Shown here piece by piece: positions 38,781 through 48,276 of a DNA stretch of 64,000 bases. The notes below the pieces were generated by a model. That model searched no databases. It was not told the DNA's origin and was given only the letters and a program-made list of their open reading frames with translations. The position numbers and the translations under genes were made by a program. Numbering within the stretch: the first letter of the stretch is position 1; the number at the start of each line of letters is the position of its first letter. Source of the stretch: Marisediminitalea oceani (GTDB lineage Bacteria > Pseudomonadota > Gammaproteobacteria > Enterobacterales > Alteromonadaceae); the NCBI RefSeq assembly GCF_003731635.1, contig NZ_RCUA01000086.1:1-64000 (forward strand), written 5' to 3'.

Positions 38781-39290
38781 TTAGCAGCCTGCAGATTCCA
38801 CTGTGATAGTTGGTGAATCACCTGCAGCTGTAGCTTCTTCATACAGCACCTGGCAGGCGTTTGCAGCGGTAGACGTATAATCAACACCTTCAGGTGTAAA
38901 CGCATTAATACCTGCTGCTGGATTTCCGGCTCCACCATCACCAACGGTCAGATCCCAGTCTGTGTCAGATACATCTGCCCAGGCTGTGATGTTAGCAAAA
39001 GCCATGGTTTCAGCATCAGGGTAACCAAAGTCAGTCTCAACCGTGATGGTATTGATAGTAACCTGAGTAGTTGCGTCACCCGCCGCAGCAGTCGCCTGCT
39101 CACCAGCAATAGATGATTTTGCGTAAACCAGTTGCGAGCCACCTTGTAACGCAGCTTTAAGACCCTGAAGGGTTGATGCCCGAGCATCGCCCTGGAAGTC
39201 AATAAAACGCGGTGCGGCGGTTACGGCTAAAATGCCCAGGATCACGATCACAATGATCAGTTCAATTAAAGTAAAACCACGCTGTTGCAT
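38781..39290 (-). CDS. mshA: MSHA major pilin MshA
   Basis: A 169-residue prepilin with a five-residue leader MQQRG and mature N-terminus [18 protein letters not shown], conserved Glu5, and two C-terminal Cys (NACQ and the penultimate residue of ESAGC) forming the pilin disulphide loop. It is rich in Ala/Thr like other MSHA major pilins, which bind chitin and other surfaces and act as phage receptors in related genera. The start at 39288-39290 has a strong GAGGGG ribosome site. The leader of an earlier ATG (5 codons up) is unlikely. Confidence 0.95.
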   Translation of the reverse strand: MQQRGFTLIELIIVIVILGILAVTAAPRFIDFQGDARASTLQGLKAALQGGSQLVYAKSSIAGEQATAAAGDATTQVTINTITVETDFGYPDAETMAFANITAWADVSDTDWDLTVGDGGAGNPAAGINAFTPEGVDYTSTAANACQVLYEEATAAGDSPTITVESAGC

Positions 39291-39340
39291 GTTAATTCCC
39301 CTCAAAACAAGTTTTTCTATTATTCACTATTTTTCAATCG

Positions 39341-39360
39341 AGTACAGTGTTTACTGTACT
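39341..39360 (-). other. Perfect 8-bp hairpin between mshB and mshA
   Basis: AGTACAGT and ACTGTACT pair around loop AAAC at the very end of mshB, 50 bases before the mshA ATG. No T run follows. Such hairpins upstream of major pilin genes may stabilise a processed mshA transcript or reduce read-through from the biogenesis genes. Confidence 0.7.
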
Positions 39361-40003
39361 AATTAGACGAATTGCTAGTATTGTTGCTAAAGACTACCAC
39401 CTGACCGATTCTTGGATCGTATATAAATCCATCCCCAACAGTGTCATCGGTTGGTGCATTCTGTAAATTCCGCACTGATTTACTCAAATAATAAAAGCAC
39501 AGGTCATTACCGCCGGAGCCTGTACCATTACTGAAGTTAGTAAAATAACGGAAGCTGTCAAACGGGCGGTTTGCCCAGTTAGACGTAATAGTTGGTGCGC
39601 TCTGCATAATCAGGTTAAAAATACTCTCGCAGTCCAGCGCTGACATGGCGTCATCTTCGGTACTGTTATCGTTGTTCAGTTGCCCGGTAGGGTAGCCAGT
39701 ATTACGGTCGACACCAACAACAATACCGTCGATGGTGACAAACGACAGATTGGCGCCCTGATTATCCCGCGGCCGGGCCTCAAGTTCCCACTCTGCCCTG
39801 ACCAGGCCAACACCGGTCGCGAAACCTCCGGAAACCGCCTCAATAGTGGCATCCTCGGCCTGTTCGGTAACATCCAGGAAACGCGGAATAGCCACTGCCG
39901 CCAGTAACCCCAGTAAGACCACTACAATAGTGAGCTCAATGAGGGTAAAACCTTTTACACCCGCGATATGCGAACCCGCGTTGTGACGTTTACAATTTGT
40001 CAT
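39359..40003 (-). CDS. mshB: MSHA pilin-like protein MshB
   Basis: A 214-residue prepilin with an unusually long leader of about 18 residues (to GVKG) before FTLIELTIVVVLLGLLAAVAIPRFLDV. The globular part has a GNDLC cysteine and a Gly/Asn-rich end. Its mature start is like MshA and it lies just upstream of it, as in Vibrio and Shewanella. The ATG at 40001-40003 follows AGGAG; an upstream ATG (40033) would add ten residues. Confidence 0.9.
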   Translation of the reverse strand: MTNCKRHNAGSHIAGVKGFTLIELTIVVVLLGLLAAVAIPRFLDVTEQAEDATIEAVSGGFATGVGLVRAEWELEARPRDNQGANLSFVTIDGIVVGVDRNTGYPTGQLNNDNSTEDDAMSALDCESIFNLIMQSAPTITSNWANRPFDSFRYFTNFSNGTGSGGNDLCFYYLSKSVRNLQNAPTDDTVGDGFIYDPRIGQVVVFSNNTSNSSN

Positions 40004-40036
40004 AGATAACTCCTGAACTCCCAATTTATTCACGAA

Positions 40037-40552
40037 CTAGTCATTCCCTGATTGTTGAACAATACCCGTATAAATACTGTAGTCGAAATAGGGCCCGGTA
40101 CTCACCCGGTAGCGACACCGTGCATTCGGCGTTTGCTCCCCTTCGTTATCACTGGCATAGTAATCACCCAGCACCCGAAATCCTTCAACCCGGGTTGAAG
40201 TATTCAGTAACTGCTCCCAGAGCTGCAAACAACTCTCTGAACTCGGCTCGACTTTTGGCCAGCCAAAGTGGGCCATTCTGACCGGCCGGCGACCGACTTC
40301 CTTACCTTCGTTGTCGTAGTGCACCAGCATAATCATTTCCGGACGACCCTCGGCCTGCCACTGCCAGTGGGCATTCGTTGCGCTGGTCGCAAACTGACGG
40401 GCGTAGCCCTGCATAATTTCCGCTTCCACATCCGGTTCACTGTCGTACACATAAACAATCGCGGTCGCCATCAATATGGTAAACACAACGATAACCGCCA
40501 GGTTAACCAGCACCCGGTTAAGGTTATGTTCGGCAACGTCTTTTGATTTCAA
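40037..40552 (-). CDS. mshF: MSHA biogenesis protein MshF
   Basis: A 171-residue protein with one N-terminal helix (LAVIVVFTILMATAIVYVY) and a periplasmic domain with two Cys (SSESCLQLWEQ and ARCRYR). It lacks a prepilin site. Its position between mshG and mshB identifies it as MshF, a poorly understood assembly protein. The start is TTG right after the mshG stop (TAAGCTTG), with no strong ribosome site. Confidence 0.85.
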   Translation of the reverse strand: MKSKDVAEHNLNRVLVNLAVIVVFTILMATAIVYVYDSEPDVEAEIMQGYARQFATSATNAHWQWQAEGRPEMIMLVHYDNEGKEVGRRPVRMAHFGWPKVEPSSESCLQLWEQLLNTSTRVEGFRVLGDYYASDNEGEQTPNARCRYRVSTGPYFDYSIYTGIVQQSGND

Positions 40553-40554
40553 GC

Positions 40555-41778
40555 TTATTGCCCCTTAATCGCGCTCATCATGTCCCACATCGGCGTAAAG
40601 ATACCCAGTGCCAGCACCAGTACCATACCTGCCACAATACCAATCAATACCGGCTCTATCTTGGCCGTCAGGCTATTGAGGTCATAGTCAACTTCGCGTT
40701 CGTAAAAATCGGCCACCTCAGCTAATAGCTCATCTACCCGACCGGTTTCTTCACCCACATTGACCATTTGCAGCACCATAGGGGTAAACAGGCCGCTAGC
40801 CTGGGTGACCCTCGACAGGTTCTCGCCCTTCTCAATACTCTGGCGCATATCAATTATCTTGGTTTCCATAAAGCGGTTGCCCACCGCTTCAGCCACCAGA
40901 TTAAGTGCCGTGGTTAACGGTAAACCGGCTTGCAGCATCATCGAGAAACTGCGACAGAAACGGGCCAGCAGCGAGCGCTCTATGACTTTTCCGATAATCG
41001 GTAGCTTCAGTTTCTTGCGGCTCCAGGTCAGGTTTCCATCCGGCGTTTGTAAGTAGTTACGTACACCGAGAACTATAGCAATTAGGGCACCAATTAATAT
41101 GTACCACTGATTTATAAAAAAGTCAGACATGCCTAACAGGAAGCGGGTCATCACCGGTAATTCGGCGCCGAACTTATTAAACATATCGGCGAATTTCGGG
41201 ATAACAAAAATGTTCATAATGATGAGCGCCGCCACCAGGGCGAACACTACAAAAATCGGATAGCGGGTTGCCGCTTTAATCTGGCGGCGGGTTTCCTGCT
41301 CACGTTCAAGGTAACCGGCTAACTGCAAAAAGGCCTCATCCAGACGACCGGTATTCTCACCCACGTGCACCACGCTAACGTATAACCGGTCGAAGATTTC
41401 GCTGTGCTGGTGCATAGCTGAAGATAGCGTGCGCCCTCTTTCCAACAGGCTGATGATATCGGTCAGGGCTATTTTCAGGCGCAACGACGATGACGATTCG
41501 GCCAGACTGCTTACCGCTCGCAGAATTGGAATACCGGCATGAGTGAGGGAGTACATCTGACGAGACAAAATCACCAGCTCATCAAGACTCACCTTAGGGG
41601 TAAGGAAATTAACCTTTACCTCGCTCTGTGTCGCCCCGCCCTCTACCGGATTAATAGAAATAGGTGTAATGCTGCGCGCCAGCAACATTTTAGCCGCTGC
41701 GTTAGCGTCAAGCGCATCAAGCATGCCGCTTTTCATTTCGCCACCAGGCTCACGGCCGGTATAGCTGAACCTAGGCAT
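40555..41778 (-). CDS. mshG: MSHA inner-membrane platform protein MshG
   Basis: A 407-residue GspF/PilC-family protein with two repeats of the GspF domain and three membrane helices (near 170-195, 220-240 and 375-400). It begins MPRFSYTGREPGG, and the MHQHSEIF/VHVGENTGRL and LTALNLVAEAVGN-type blocks are conserved. It couples MshE motor movement to pilin insertion. It overlaps mshE by 8 bases. Confidence 0.95.
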   Translation of the reverse strand: MPRFSYTGREPGGEMKSGMLDALDANAAAKMLLARSITPISINPVEGGATQSEVKVNFLTPKVSLDELVILSRQMYSLTHAGIPILRAVSSLAESSSSLRLKIALTDIISLLERGRTLSSAMHQHSEIFDRLYVSVVHVGENTGRLDEAFLQLAGYLEREQETRRQIKAATRYPIFVVFALVAALIIMNIFVIPKFADMFNKFGAELPVMTRFLLGMSDFFINQWYILIGALIAIVLGVRNYLQTPDGNLTWSRKKLKLPIIGKVIERSLLARFCRSFSMMLQAGLPLTTALNLVAEAVGNRFMETKIIDMRQSIEKGENLSRVTQASGLFTPMVLQMVNVGEETGRVDELLAEVADFYEREVDYDLNSLTAKIEPVLIGIVAGMVLVLALGIFTPMWDMMSAIKGQ

Positions 41779-43564
41779 CCGGTAAGTCCTCCAGACTCAG
41801 GCCGCCTGTATTGCTATTATTGCCAGAATCGCTCTTTTCGGATTGCTCATCCTGCTCGTCGCTTTGCGGGAGCTCGGCAACCATTTCCACCAGCTTCAGT
41901 ACCTCTTCTACCGTTGTCTGGCCCATTTTGGCATAGGTCAGCGCAACGTGAGACAGCGGCTTATATCCCGGGCTTTTTAAGGCATGCTCACCAAAGGCAA
42001 CAGTGTCACCGGCTTTTAATGCATTCATCATCGGGTCGGTCAGTTCGAGCAGTTCAAACACGCCCATCCGGCCGCGATAACCGGTATGATTACACTTCTG
42101 ACATCCCTTGCCCCGTTTAAAGGTAACGTTATCCAGGTTGTTATCAATATGCCCGAGCCAGAACAGTTCATCGTGTGAAGGTTGATGTTCTACTTCACAA
42201 TTATCGCAAATCCGCCGCACCAGACGCTGGGCAATGATGCCTCGCAATGAACTGGCAACCAGGTAGCCTGCAGCGCCCATATCGAGCAAACGAATAGCGC
42301 TGGATACGGCATCGTTGGTGTGCAGCGTGGATAATACCAGGTGACCGGTTAACGCACCGCGTAATCCAATTTCCACGGTTTCCTGATCCCGCATCTCACC
42401 CACCATGATGATATCCGGGTCCTGACGCAAGGTGGTCCGCAGTACGCTTGAGAAATTAAGCCCGATACGGCTGTTTACCTGCACCTGGTTAATGCGTGGC
42501 AAACGGTATTCAACCGGGTCTTCAACGGTAATAATTTTGCGCTGCGGCTGGTTTAATTCACTCAGGGCACCATACAGCGTGGTGGTTTTACCGGAACCGG
42601 TCGGCCCGGTTACCAGGATCATGCCATGAGGCCGTTTCAGTAATACCCTTAAACGGTCGAGCAATGGTCTGGGCATGCCGGTTTCATCCAGGGTTAATAC
42701 ACCGGCTGACTGATCCAGCAAACGCATAACCACTGCTTCACCGGTTTGTACCGGCATAGTTGATAAACGCACATCCACCCGGTGACCTTTTACGCGGACC
42801 TGGGTACGGCCATCCTGCGGCAAACGCTTTTCTGAAATATCCAGACCCGCCATCAGTTTAAGGCGTAATACCAGCGCTGCGGCAATGTTATTTTCCGGAA
42901 TAACAGTTTCCTGCAAAACCCCGTCTACCCGCTGCCGGATGCGTAATTGCTGCTCATCTGGCTCGATATGGATATCCGAGGCCTTGGCCTGTACCGCATC
43001 CTCAAAGATCGACTGCAGCAGGCGGGCAACGGCAGTATCCTGCTCGTCCTCTAGCCCGGCGGTAAGCTCAAACTCCTGCTCATCGCGGTACTCATTGGCC
43101 AGCTGTTGGGCAAAAGAGGCAATTTCATCGGTGCGCCGGTAGAAGCTGTCGTAAGCGCCAAACAATTGCTGTTCGCTCACTACGGCCACTTCAATAGGTT
43201 TGGGCAGGATCTCGCCAAGATTATCCACGGCGGTCAGGTCGGCCGGATCGCTCATTCCCACCAGTAACTTATCGCCACGGTCTTCCAGCACCAGTGCCCG
43301 GTATCGACGGGCCTGCACTTCCGGCAGCAGTTTGACCGCAGCCGGATTAACATTAAAGTGATCAATGTCGATCAGTGGCACATTTAAGTGGGTGGAGAGC
43401 AGTTCCAGCAACTGCTTTTCGGTAACCAGTTCCATGGCTATCAAAGTGGCGCCGAGCTTGCGGCCGGTCTGGCGTTGTTCAGCCAGCGCCGACATCAGTT
43501 GAGGCTCGTCTATCAGCCCCTGCTGAACCAGCAGATCACCCAGCCTGACTTTTACACCACTCAT
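41771..43564 (-). CDS. mshE: MSHA extension ATPase MshE with c-di-GMP-binding N-terminus
   Basis: A 597-residue GspE/PilB-type ATPase that powers pilin polymerisation. The N-terminal MshEN domain shows the motif RLG (7-9), then LV-x2-GLI-x4-L-x3-L-x2-Q, matching the published c-di-GMP motif, with a second related repeat (RKLGATLIAMELV) after it. Walker A GPTGSGKT is at 320-327, the Asp box and Walker B (DPDIIMVGEMRD) follow, and a CxxC zinc site (CDNC, CQKC) lies near 455-485. The start overlaps mshN as ATGA. Extension should be controlled by c-di-GMP. Confidence 0.96.
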   Translation of the reverse strand: MSGVKVRLGDLLVQQGLIDEPQLMSALAEQRQTGRKLGATLIAMELVTEKQLLELLSTHLNVPLIDIDHFNVNPAAVKLLPEVQARRYRALVLEDRGDKLLVGMSDPADLTAVDNLGEILPKPIEVAVVSEQQLFGAYDSFYRRTDEIASFAQQLANEYRDEQEFELTAGLEDEQDTAVARLLQSIFEDAVQAKASDIHIEPDEQQLRIRQRVDGVLQETVIPENNIAAALVLRLKLMAGLDISEKRLPQDGRTQVRVKGHRVDVRLSTMPVQTGEAVVMRLLDQSAGVLTLDETGMPRPLLDRLRVLLKRPHGMILVTGPTGSGKTTTLYGALSELNQPQRKIITVEDPVEYRLPRINQVQVNSRIGLNFSSVLRTTLRQDPDIIMVGEMRDQETVEIGLRGALTGHLVLSTLHTNDAVSSAIRLLDMGAAGYLVASSLRGIIAQRLVRRICDNCEVEHQPSHDELFWLGHIDNNLDNVTFKRGKGCQKCNHTGYRGRMGVFELLELTDPMMNALKAGDTVAFGEHALKSPGYKPLSHVALTYAKMGQTTVEEVLKLVEMVAELPQSDEQDEQSEKSDSGNNSNTGGLSLEDLPDA

Positions 43565-44676
43565 GATGAAACTCCTGTCAGATTAGTTAAGCGCTGGCGA
43601 ATAAATTGTTCTATACCGTCCTCGAGCTGCCTTAGTGACAACGCTTCCCGATAGCTGCTTAGCGCGAGGGCTGTGTAACCCTGTTTGTCGGCAACCACCG
43701 CCTGACCGAGCCACCATTTAGCGGTCTGACTATCAAGCACAACCAGTTGTGCGTAGTCCTGCAGCGCGTCATCGAGCAGGCCGAGCTTTTGCGCCAGCGA
43801 TGCCCGGTAGCCTAACAGTTCAATAGATGGCTGGGTGTAGTCGTTAACGTCCTGCAGCGTGTAATAAGCCAGCTTGGTCTCGTTTTGCTGCACCAGCAAG
43901 CGCGCATACATTAGTCTGACACTACTGTCGGCGGGCATATCCGCCACGGTTTGTTGCAGTAACTGCTGGGCGTCGGTGGTGCGGCCAGCACTGAAATACA
44001 GGGCGGCCAGACGTTTACGGGCGGCCACATTATCAGGTTGCTGGCGGATCAGCGTACGTAACAACTGCACAGCCATTGGTGTATCGTTCTGGCTCAAAGC
44101 CTGACGGATTTGCGCTTTAAGGGCTTCTTCCGGATTCGCGGCACTGGGCTTAATCACCGGCTCAGCGGGCGCTTTATCAGGCTCGGGGGCTGCTGTTAGG
44201 GAAGGTTCTGATACAGATGCGTTGCCACCTGAATACGCAGCCACTCTCTCCAGCGCACTGGGTTGAGGATCACCGGCAGAGGACTCGGTGCGTTTAGGTT
44301 GCGCAGTGATATCGACCGGACCATCCATTACGCCCATGGTATTTTGCGGCTTTGTAATTGGTGAAGCTGTAATCTGTCTGGGTTCTTCAGGCTCAGCCGT
44401 TTGTGGTTCCGGCTCTTCAGGCGCTATTGCCCGGGCGGCCACGGCATCAGGTACAATCTGGTTAATCGGCCCTACTGAGGGGCTTTGTGACAGATTATCC
44501 TCGTTGGCAACCGGCCATAAGTAAACGGCGCCAATAGCTATTACGCCAAGCAGCAGAATGACAGCAATGCGCAACACTGACGAGGACTTTTTAGCAGGCG
44601 GCTGATAGTTAGCCGGCGTAGCCTGACTGGCTTCCCGGTTCTCTAAGTCTTTCAGCATTTTATTGACTACACTCAC
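43561..44676 (-). CDS. mshN: MSHA biogenesis protein MshN (TPR)
   Basis: About 371 residues. It has a cytoplasmic end (SVVNKMLKDLENREA, the family hallmark), one membrane helix (VLRIAVILLLGVIAIGAVYLW), a Pro/Glu-rich periplasmic linker and TPR repeats to the C-terminus. The start is GTG at 44674-44676, overlapping the mshM stop as GTGA; the open frame upstream of it lies inside mshM. It probably links inner-membrane complex and secretin. Confidence 0.9.
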   Translation of the reverse strand: MSVVNKMLKDLENREASQATPANYQPPAKKSSSVLRIAVILLLGVIAIGAVYLWPVANEDNLSQSPSVGPINQIVPDAVAARAIAPEEPEPQTAEPEEPRQITASPITKPQNTMGVMDGPVDITAQPKRTESSAGDPQPSALERVAAYSGGNASVSEPSLTAAPEPDKAPAEPVIKPSAANPEEALKAQIRQALSQNDTPMAVQLLRTLIRQQPDNVAARKRLAALYFSAGRTTDAQQLLQQTVADMPADSSVRLMYARLLVQQNETKLAYYTLQDVNDYTQPSIELLGYRASLAQKLGLLDDALQDYAQLVVLDSQTAKWWLGQAVVADKQGYTALALSSYREALSLRQLEDGIEQFIRQRLTNLTGVSS

Positions 44677-45596
44677 AGTGTCGCCCTCATGTTCCATATC
44701 CCTGCAATCATCGCAATCACTACTACTGTGGTCGCTAATAGCAACCATTTACTCTGCGGGTTAAACCACCACTTACTGCTCACCGTTTGCGCTGCTTCTG
44801 TATCGGCAGATGCCGCAGCGATGTGCTCCGGTTCTACGGCAGACTTGCCTTCGCCATAAGCCAGCATTAACGCTTTATGGGCCAGCACATTCACTACCCG
44901 TGGCGTGCCGGCACTCGCGCGGTAGAGTAACTCACAGCACTGGCGATTAAATAAATCGGTGCCATGATATCCAGCCACATTGACCCGGTGCCTGACGTAC
45001 TGATACACCTGATCGGGATCCATAAGCGCCAGGCTGTAACTAAAGGTAATTCGCTGCCGTAACTGGCGTAACTCCGGCAAGGCCAGCTTTTCGTCCAGCT
45101 CCGGCTGCCCGAATAACACTACCTGAAGTAACTTGCGCGACTCAGTCTCCAGATTGGTCATCAACCGCAACGCTTCAATACTCTCTGTGGGCAACGCCTG
45201 AGCCTCATCAATAATCAGCACCGCACTTTTCTGCTGCTGATGAATGGCAATCAAACGTTCCTGAATCTTTTGGGTGAACTCCTGCTGATCGCAGTCGTTG
45301 CCCAGCTCCACGCCTAACTCATTGGCCACCGCACGCCGTAACTCGGTCGGTGACAGCATCGGATTCGGCACGTAGGCAGCCACAAAAAAATCCGGTAACT
45401 CATTAAGCAACTTTCGGCAAATCAGCGTTTTACCGGTACCCACTTCGCCGGTAACCTTGATAAAGCCCTCACCGGTTTTCAGTGCCGTCAGCAATACCTG
45501 CATGGCCTCATTGTGGCTCGGCAAACCGAAAAAATAGCTGGTATTCGGGGTCAGCGTAAAAGGCAGTTCACGGATACCAAAGTGATACAGGTACAT
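44673..45596 (-). CDS. mshM: MSHA biogenesis AAA ATPase MshM (ExeA-like)
   Basis: A 307-residue protein with an AAA domain (Walker A GEVGTGKT 50-57, Walker B LIIDEAQAL near 128-136) and one C-terminal membrane helix (about 284-303). ExeA/MshM proteins bind peptidoglycan or use ATP to help place the secretin. It lies 2 bases after mshL and overlaps mshN. Confidence 0.94.
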   Translation of the reverse strand: MYLYHFGIRELPFTLTPNTSYFFGLPSHNEAMQVLLTALKTGEGFIKVTGEVGTGKTLICRKLLNELPDFFVAAYVPNPMLSPTELRRAVANELGVELGNDCDQQEFTQKIQERLIAIHQQQKSAVLIIDEAQALPTESIEALRLMTNLETESRKLLQVVLFGQPELDEKLALPELRQLRQRITFSYSLALMDPDQVYQYVRHRVNVAGYHGTDLFNRQCCELLYRASAGTPRVVNVLAHKALMLAYGEGKSAVEPEHIAAASADTEAAQTVSSKWWFNPQSKWLLLATTVVVIAMIAGIWNMRATL

Positions 45597-45598
45597 AA

Positions 45599-47272
45599 TT
45601 AGTCTACGTACAACCAGTCGGCCATTTTTTCACGGCTTAATTCAATTTGCTCTGCCCATGTCCCACTGCCGATAACCGTGGGCTTAAGCAGAATAATCAG
45701 CTCTTTCTTGGTCTCACGCTGGCTTTTGTTAGTAAACAATTCGCCCAGTAGCGGAATATCGCCAAGCAGCGGCGTTTTTGATTCTGAATCAGTCAGGCTG
45801 GTTTGCATCAGGCCACCAATTACAACAATTTCGCCCGACGCTGCTTTAATGATGGTGTCAGACTCACGTATGGTACTTTGCGCCAGCGGCAGGACAATTT
45901 GCTCCTGATTCAGGCTTACCACTTTTTCCTGCTCCTGGGTTTCGATAACAGAAGGGTGAACGTGCAGCAACACCGAGCCGTTTTCATCAATTTGCGGCGT
46001 TACATCCAACGCGATCCCGGAAAAGAACGGCGTAAGTTCGATATTAGGAACAACCGATGTGGTGGTGGAGGTAATGGTGTTCTGACTCGACACATCCGTT
46101 ACGAAATACTCATCGTCACCCACTTTTATCACCGCTTTTTGGTTATTAATGGCGGTGACTCTGGGGCTGGACAACACCTGTACATTTCCCTGCGTAGACA
46201 GCAGTGAGATAACTCCGGAGAAATCCTGGTTAAGGAAGGATAAGCTGGTAACGCCACCCAGCGACGCTGAGATTTCATTACCAATGGTGGCCGCGGTGTT
46301 ACTGAAGGTAAAGTCGGTACTGCCAACATTTGCAACTACCTCAGACCAGTTAATGCCCTGCTGGTAGCCGTCATCAAGCGCCACTTCAAGAATTCTGGCC
46401 TCCAGAATAACCTGGCGCTGCAGGCTTGCCTCAGAGGTTTTCAGGAAACGTTTAATATCACGGATCTCATCCGGCATAGCACGAATGGTGACCAGGCCGG
46501 CCTGTGGCGTAACAAATACCGCGCGACCGCCTTCGGTGCCAATCATCGATTCCAGTGACGCTTTCAGATCGGTCCAGAAATCGGTCTCTGTTCGGGTTGA
46601 AATAGAGGTGCCGTTTATGTTGTTTCCAAACTGGTTCCCCAGATTGTTACTGTTGGCCGAATTACCGCTGAAATTATTAAAATTGCTGTTGGAATTACCG
46701 TTGCCGTTGTTATCGGCCTGGGAAACACCGCCAGAGATAATGCTGGTTTGGGTCGAGCCATCACGCTTCATCAGCAGGTAGTTTACCGCCAGGGTTTCAG
46801 TGCGCATGCCGGCCGGCAGAACCCTGAACACATTACTCTTACGGCTTATATCAAAGCCGTAAAGGTCGCCCAACAGCTCCATCACCTGCTCCATGGAGAC
46901 CTGTTTTAAGCTCAGGGAAATTTCACCGCTGACGTCGGGGTGAATCGCCACGCTGTAGGGGGTATCTGCCACCAGGCCGGTAAAAAAGGCTTTTACGCCA
47001 ACGCCGTCGGCTTCGATATCGTATTTTTCCGGGCCGAATAACGACGGGCGCTCACCAGTGGTTGCCACATCGCCAAGCAGATTGGTTACACTGTCCGGCA
47101 CATCCTGCAAGGAATCCGGTGTCGCTTTGGCATTTTTCTGCGCGGCTTGTTCATGTGCAATTTGTTCAGCCAGTTGCTGTTTTAGTGATTGTTCTACCAC
47201 GGATTCTTCGGGTGTCGACTGACAGCCCGCCAGTGCCATAGCCAGAGCGATGTATATCAAACGTTTATTCAT
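45599..47272 (-). CDS. mshL: MSHA outer-membrane secretin MshL
   Basis: A 557-residue secretin lipoprotein: signal MNKRLIYIALAMALAGC with lipobox LAGC (Cys17), an N-terminal secretin/TonB short domain, an N1-like domain, then the secretin channel (VPNIELTPFFSGIALDVTPQI) and the SESKTPLLGDIPLLGELF gate end. An Asn/Ser/Gly-rich low-complexity insert lies near 200-235. The start at 47272 was chosen for a proper lipoprotein signal; upstream Mets add ten residues. It forms the outer-membrane channel for the pilus. Confidence 0.95.
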   Translation of the reverse strand: MNKRLIYIALAMALAGCQSTPEESVVEQSLKQQLAEQIAHEQAAQKNAKATPDSLQDVPDSVTNLLGDVATTGERPSLFGPEKYDIEADGVGVKAFFTGLVADTPYSVAIHPDVSGEISLSLKQVSMEQVMELLGDLYGFDISRKSNVFRVLPAGMRTETLAVNYLLMKRDGSTQTSIISGGVSQADNNGNGNSNSNFNNFSGNSANSNNLGNQFGNNINGTSISTRTETDFWTDLKASLESMIGTEGGRAVFVTPQAGLVTIRAMPDEIRDIKRFLKTSEASLQRQVILEARILEVALDDGYQQGINWSEVVANVGSTDFTFSNTAATIGNEISASLGGVTSLSFLNQDFSGVISLLSTQGNVQVLSSPRVTAINNQKAVIKVGDDEYFVTDVSSQNTITSTTTSVVPNIELTPFFSGIALDVTPQIDENGSVLLHVHPSVIETQEQEKVVSLNQEQIVLPLAQSTIRESDTIIKAASGEIVVIGGLMQTSLTDSESKTPLLGDIPLLGELFTNKSQRETKKELIILLKPTVIGSGTWAEQIELSREKMADWLYVD

Positions 47273-47282
47273 GCTACTCATT

Positions 47283-47639
47283 TTAATAATTCTCTGCTGC
47301 ATTGGTTTTCACGTTGCCCCGTTGGCTGACCCATAAAGTCATTGTTTTCCAAACCCCGTTCTCATCACGCGCAATCACCACGCTACGTGGATTAATTTCT
47401 TTGATTACTGCGCCCTGTATTGTCTGCCCCGGTTTAACTGTTTTACCGTTTATTACTGCAGTCCGGCTGGCGCCTAGCTGCAACACTGCTTCGAGCTGTA
47501 AATCAACTGCCGCTGCTGCTACCGCCGTACTGGCCTGAGGGGCCGTGCGTGACGGGCGCGTTGGATCCTCAAGCACCTGCGCTCCCGCGGGGCTAACGAG
47601 CATGGATATCAGCAACAAAGGGGACACTTTATTCAACAC
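47283..47639 (-). CDS. mshK: MSHA biogenesis protein MshK
   Basis: A 118-residue exported protein with a signal peptide (LLLISMLVSPAGAQ) and a PilP-like small beta domain (VLEDPTRPSR start, VINGKTVKPGQTIQGAVI). It should help secretin assembly together with MshL. The start is GTG (47637-47639) overlapping the mshJ stop; the next codon, TTG, is an alternative. Confidence 0.85.
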   Translation of the reverse strand: MLNKVSPLLLISMLVSPAGAQVLEDPTRPSRTAPQASTAVAAAAVDLQLEAVLQLGASRTAVINGKTVKPGQTIQGAVIKEINPRSVVIARDENGVWKTMTLWVSQRGNVKTNAAENY

Positions 47640-48276
47640 CTATAAACGCCTTTTCAGTACTCAGAGTGTAAACCTGAAGGGTTACCTCAGCAGTGGGATA
47701 TTCCTTTACATGATAGGCCATGGAGCGCCAGTACAGTTTGTCTGACAGTTGCTCCAGGCGGGCCAGAAAATCGCGTACCGCAAAATAACGCCCTTCGAAG
47801 GTCAGCGTAACCCCGTGCTGGTAGAGCGGGACCTCTGCCATAGCCGGGTTATCGGCAAAAATATTTTCCGGGCTGACTGAAGCCATTTCGATGAGTTTTA
47901 GCCCATCGGCCTGGGAAAACACCTGCTCGATGAGCGCGGGCATTTGCCGGGGCAGGACTAAATCAGATAATTGCGCGGCAAAGTTTTCCTGCAGGCGCAC
48001 CATGCGCTTATCTACCTGGGCTATCTGCTGCTTCAGGCTGGCATCCGGATCTTCGGCCAGCGCCTGCTCATAAACCAGTTGCAGCTCTTTAAGGGTGGTA
48101 ACTTCGTTGCGGGCAATCTCAATACTACTGCTCGTTTTACCGTTTTCCTTAATGCCAGGCTCAATCAGCAAAAAAACCAGCACGGCAAGGACCACCACCA
48201 TTCCCGAGGCAAAGATTAACACCTTCTCGCGCTGACTCAGCGCGGCAAATTTTTCTTCATACTGGTCAAAAGTCAC
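47629..48276 (-). CDS. mshJ: MSHA biogenesis protein MshJ (PilO-like)
   Basis: A 215-residue bitopic membrane protein: short cytoplasmic end, one helix (VLIFASGMVVVLAVLVFLLI), coiled coil, then a ferredoxin-like periplasmic domain (VTLTFEGRYFAVRDFLARLEQL) as in PilO. It pairs with the MshI2 product in the alignment complex. The start is GTG overlapping the mshI2 stop as GTGA. Confidence 0.9.
   Translation of the reverse strand: MTFDQYEEKFAALSQREKVLIFASGMVVVLAVLVFLLIEPGIKENGKTSSSIEIARNEVTTLKELQLVYEQALAEDPDASLKQQIAQVDKRMVRLQENFAAQLSDLVLPRQMPALIEQVFSQADGLKLIEMASVSPENIFADNPAMAEVPLYQHGVTLTFEGRYFAVRDFLARLEQLSDKLYWRSMAYHVKEYPTAEVTLQVYTLSTEKAFIGVE

Noticed and set aside
46600-46720. Asn/Ser/Gly-coding repeats in mshL as a possible insertion
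   Set aside because: The frame is kept and secretins often carry such flexible inserts; no mobile-element ends seen.
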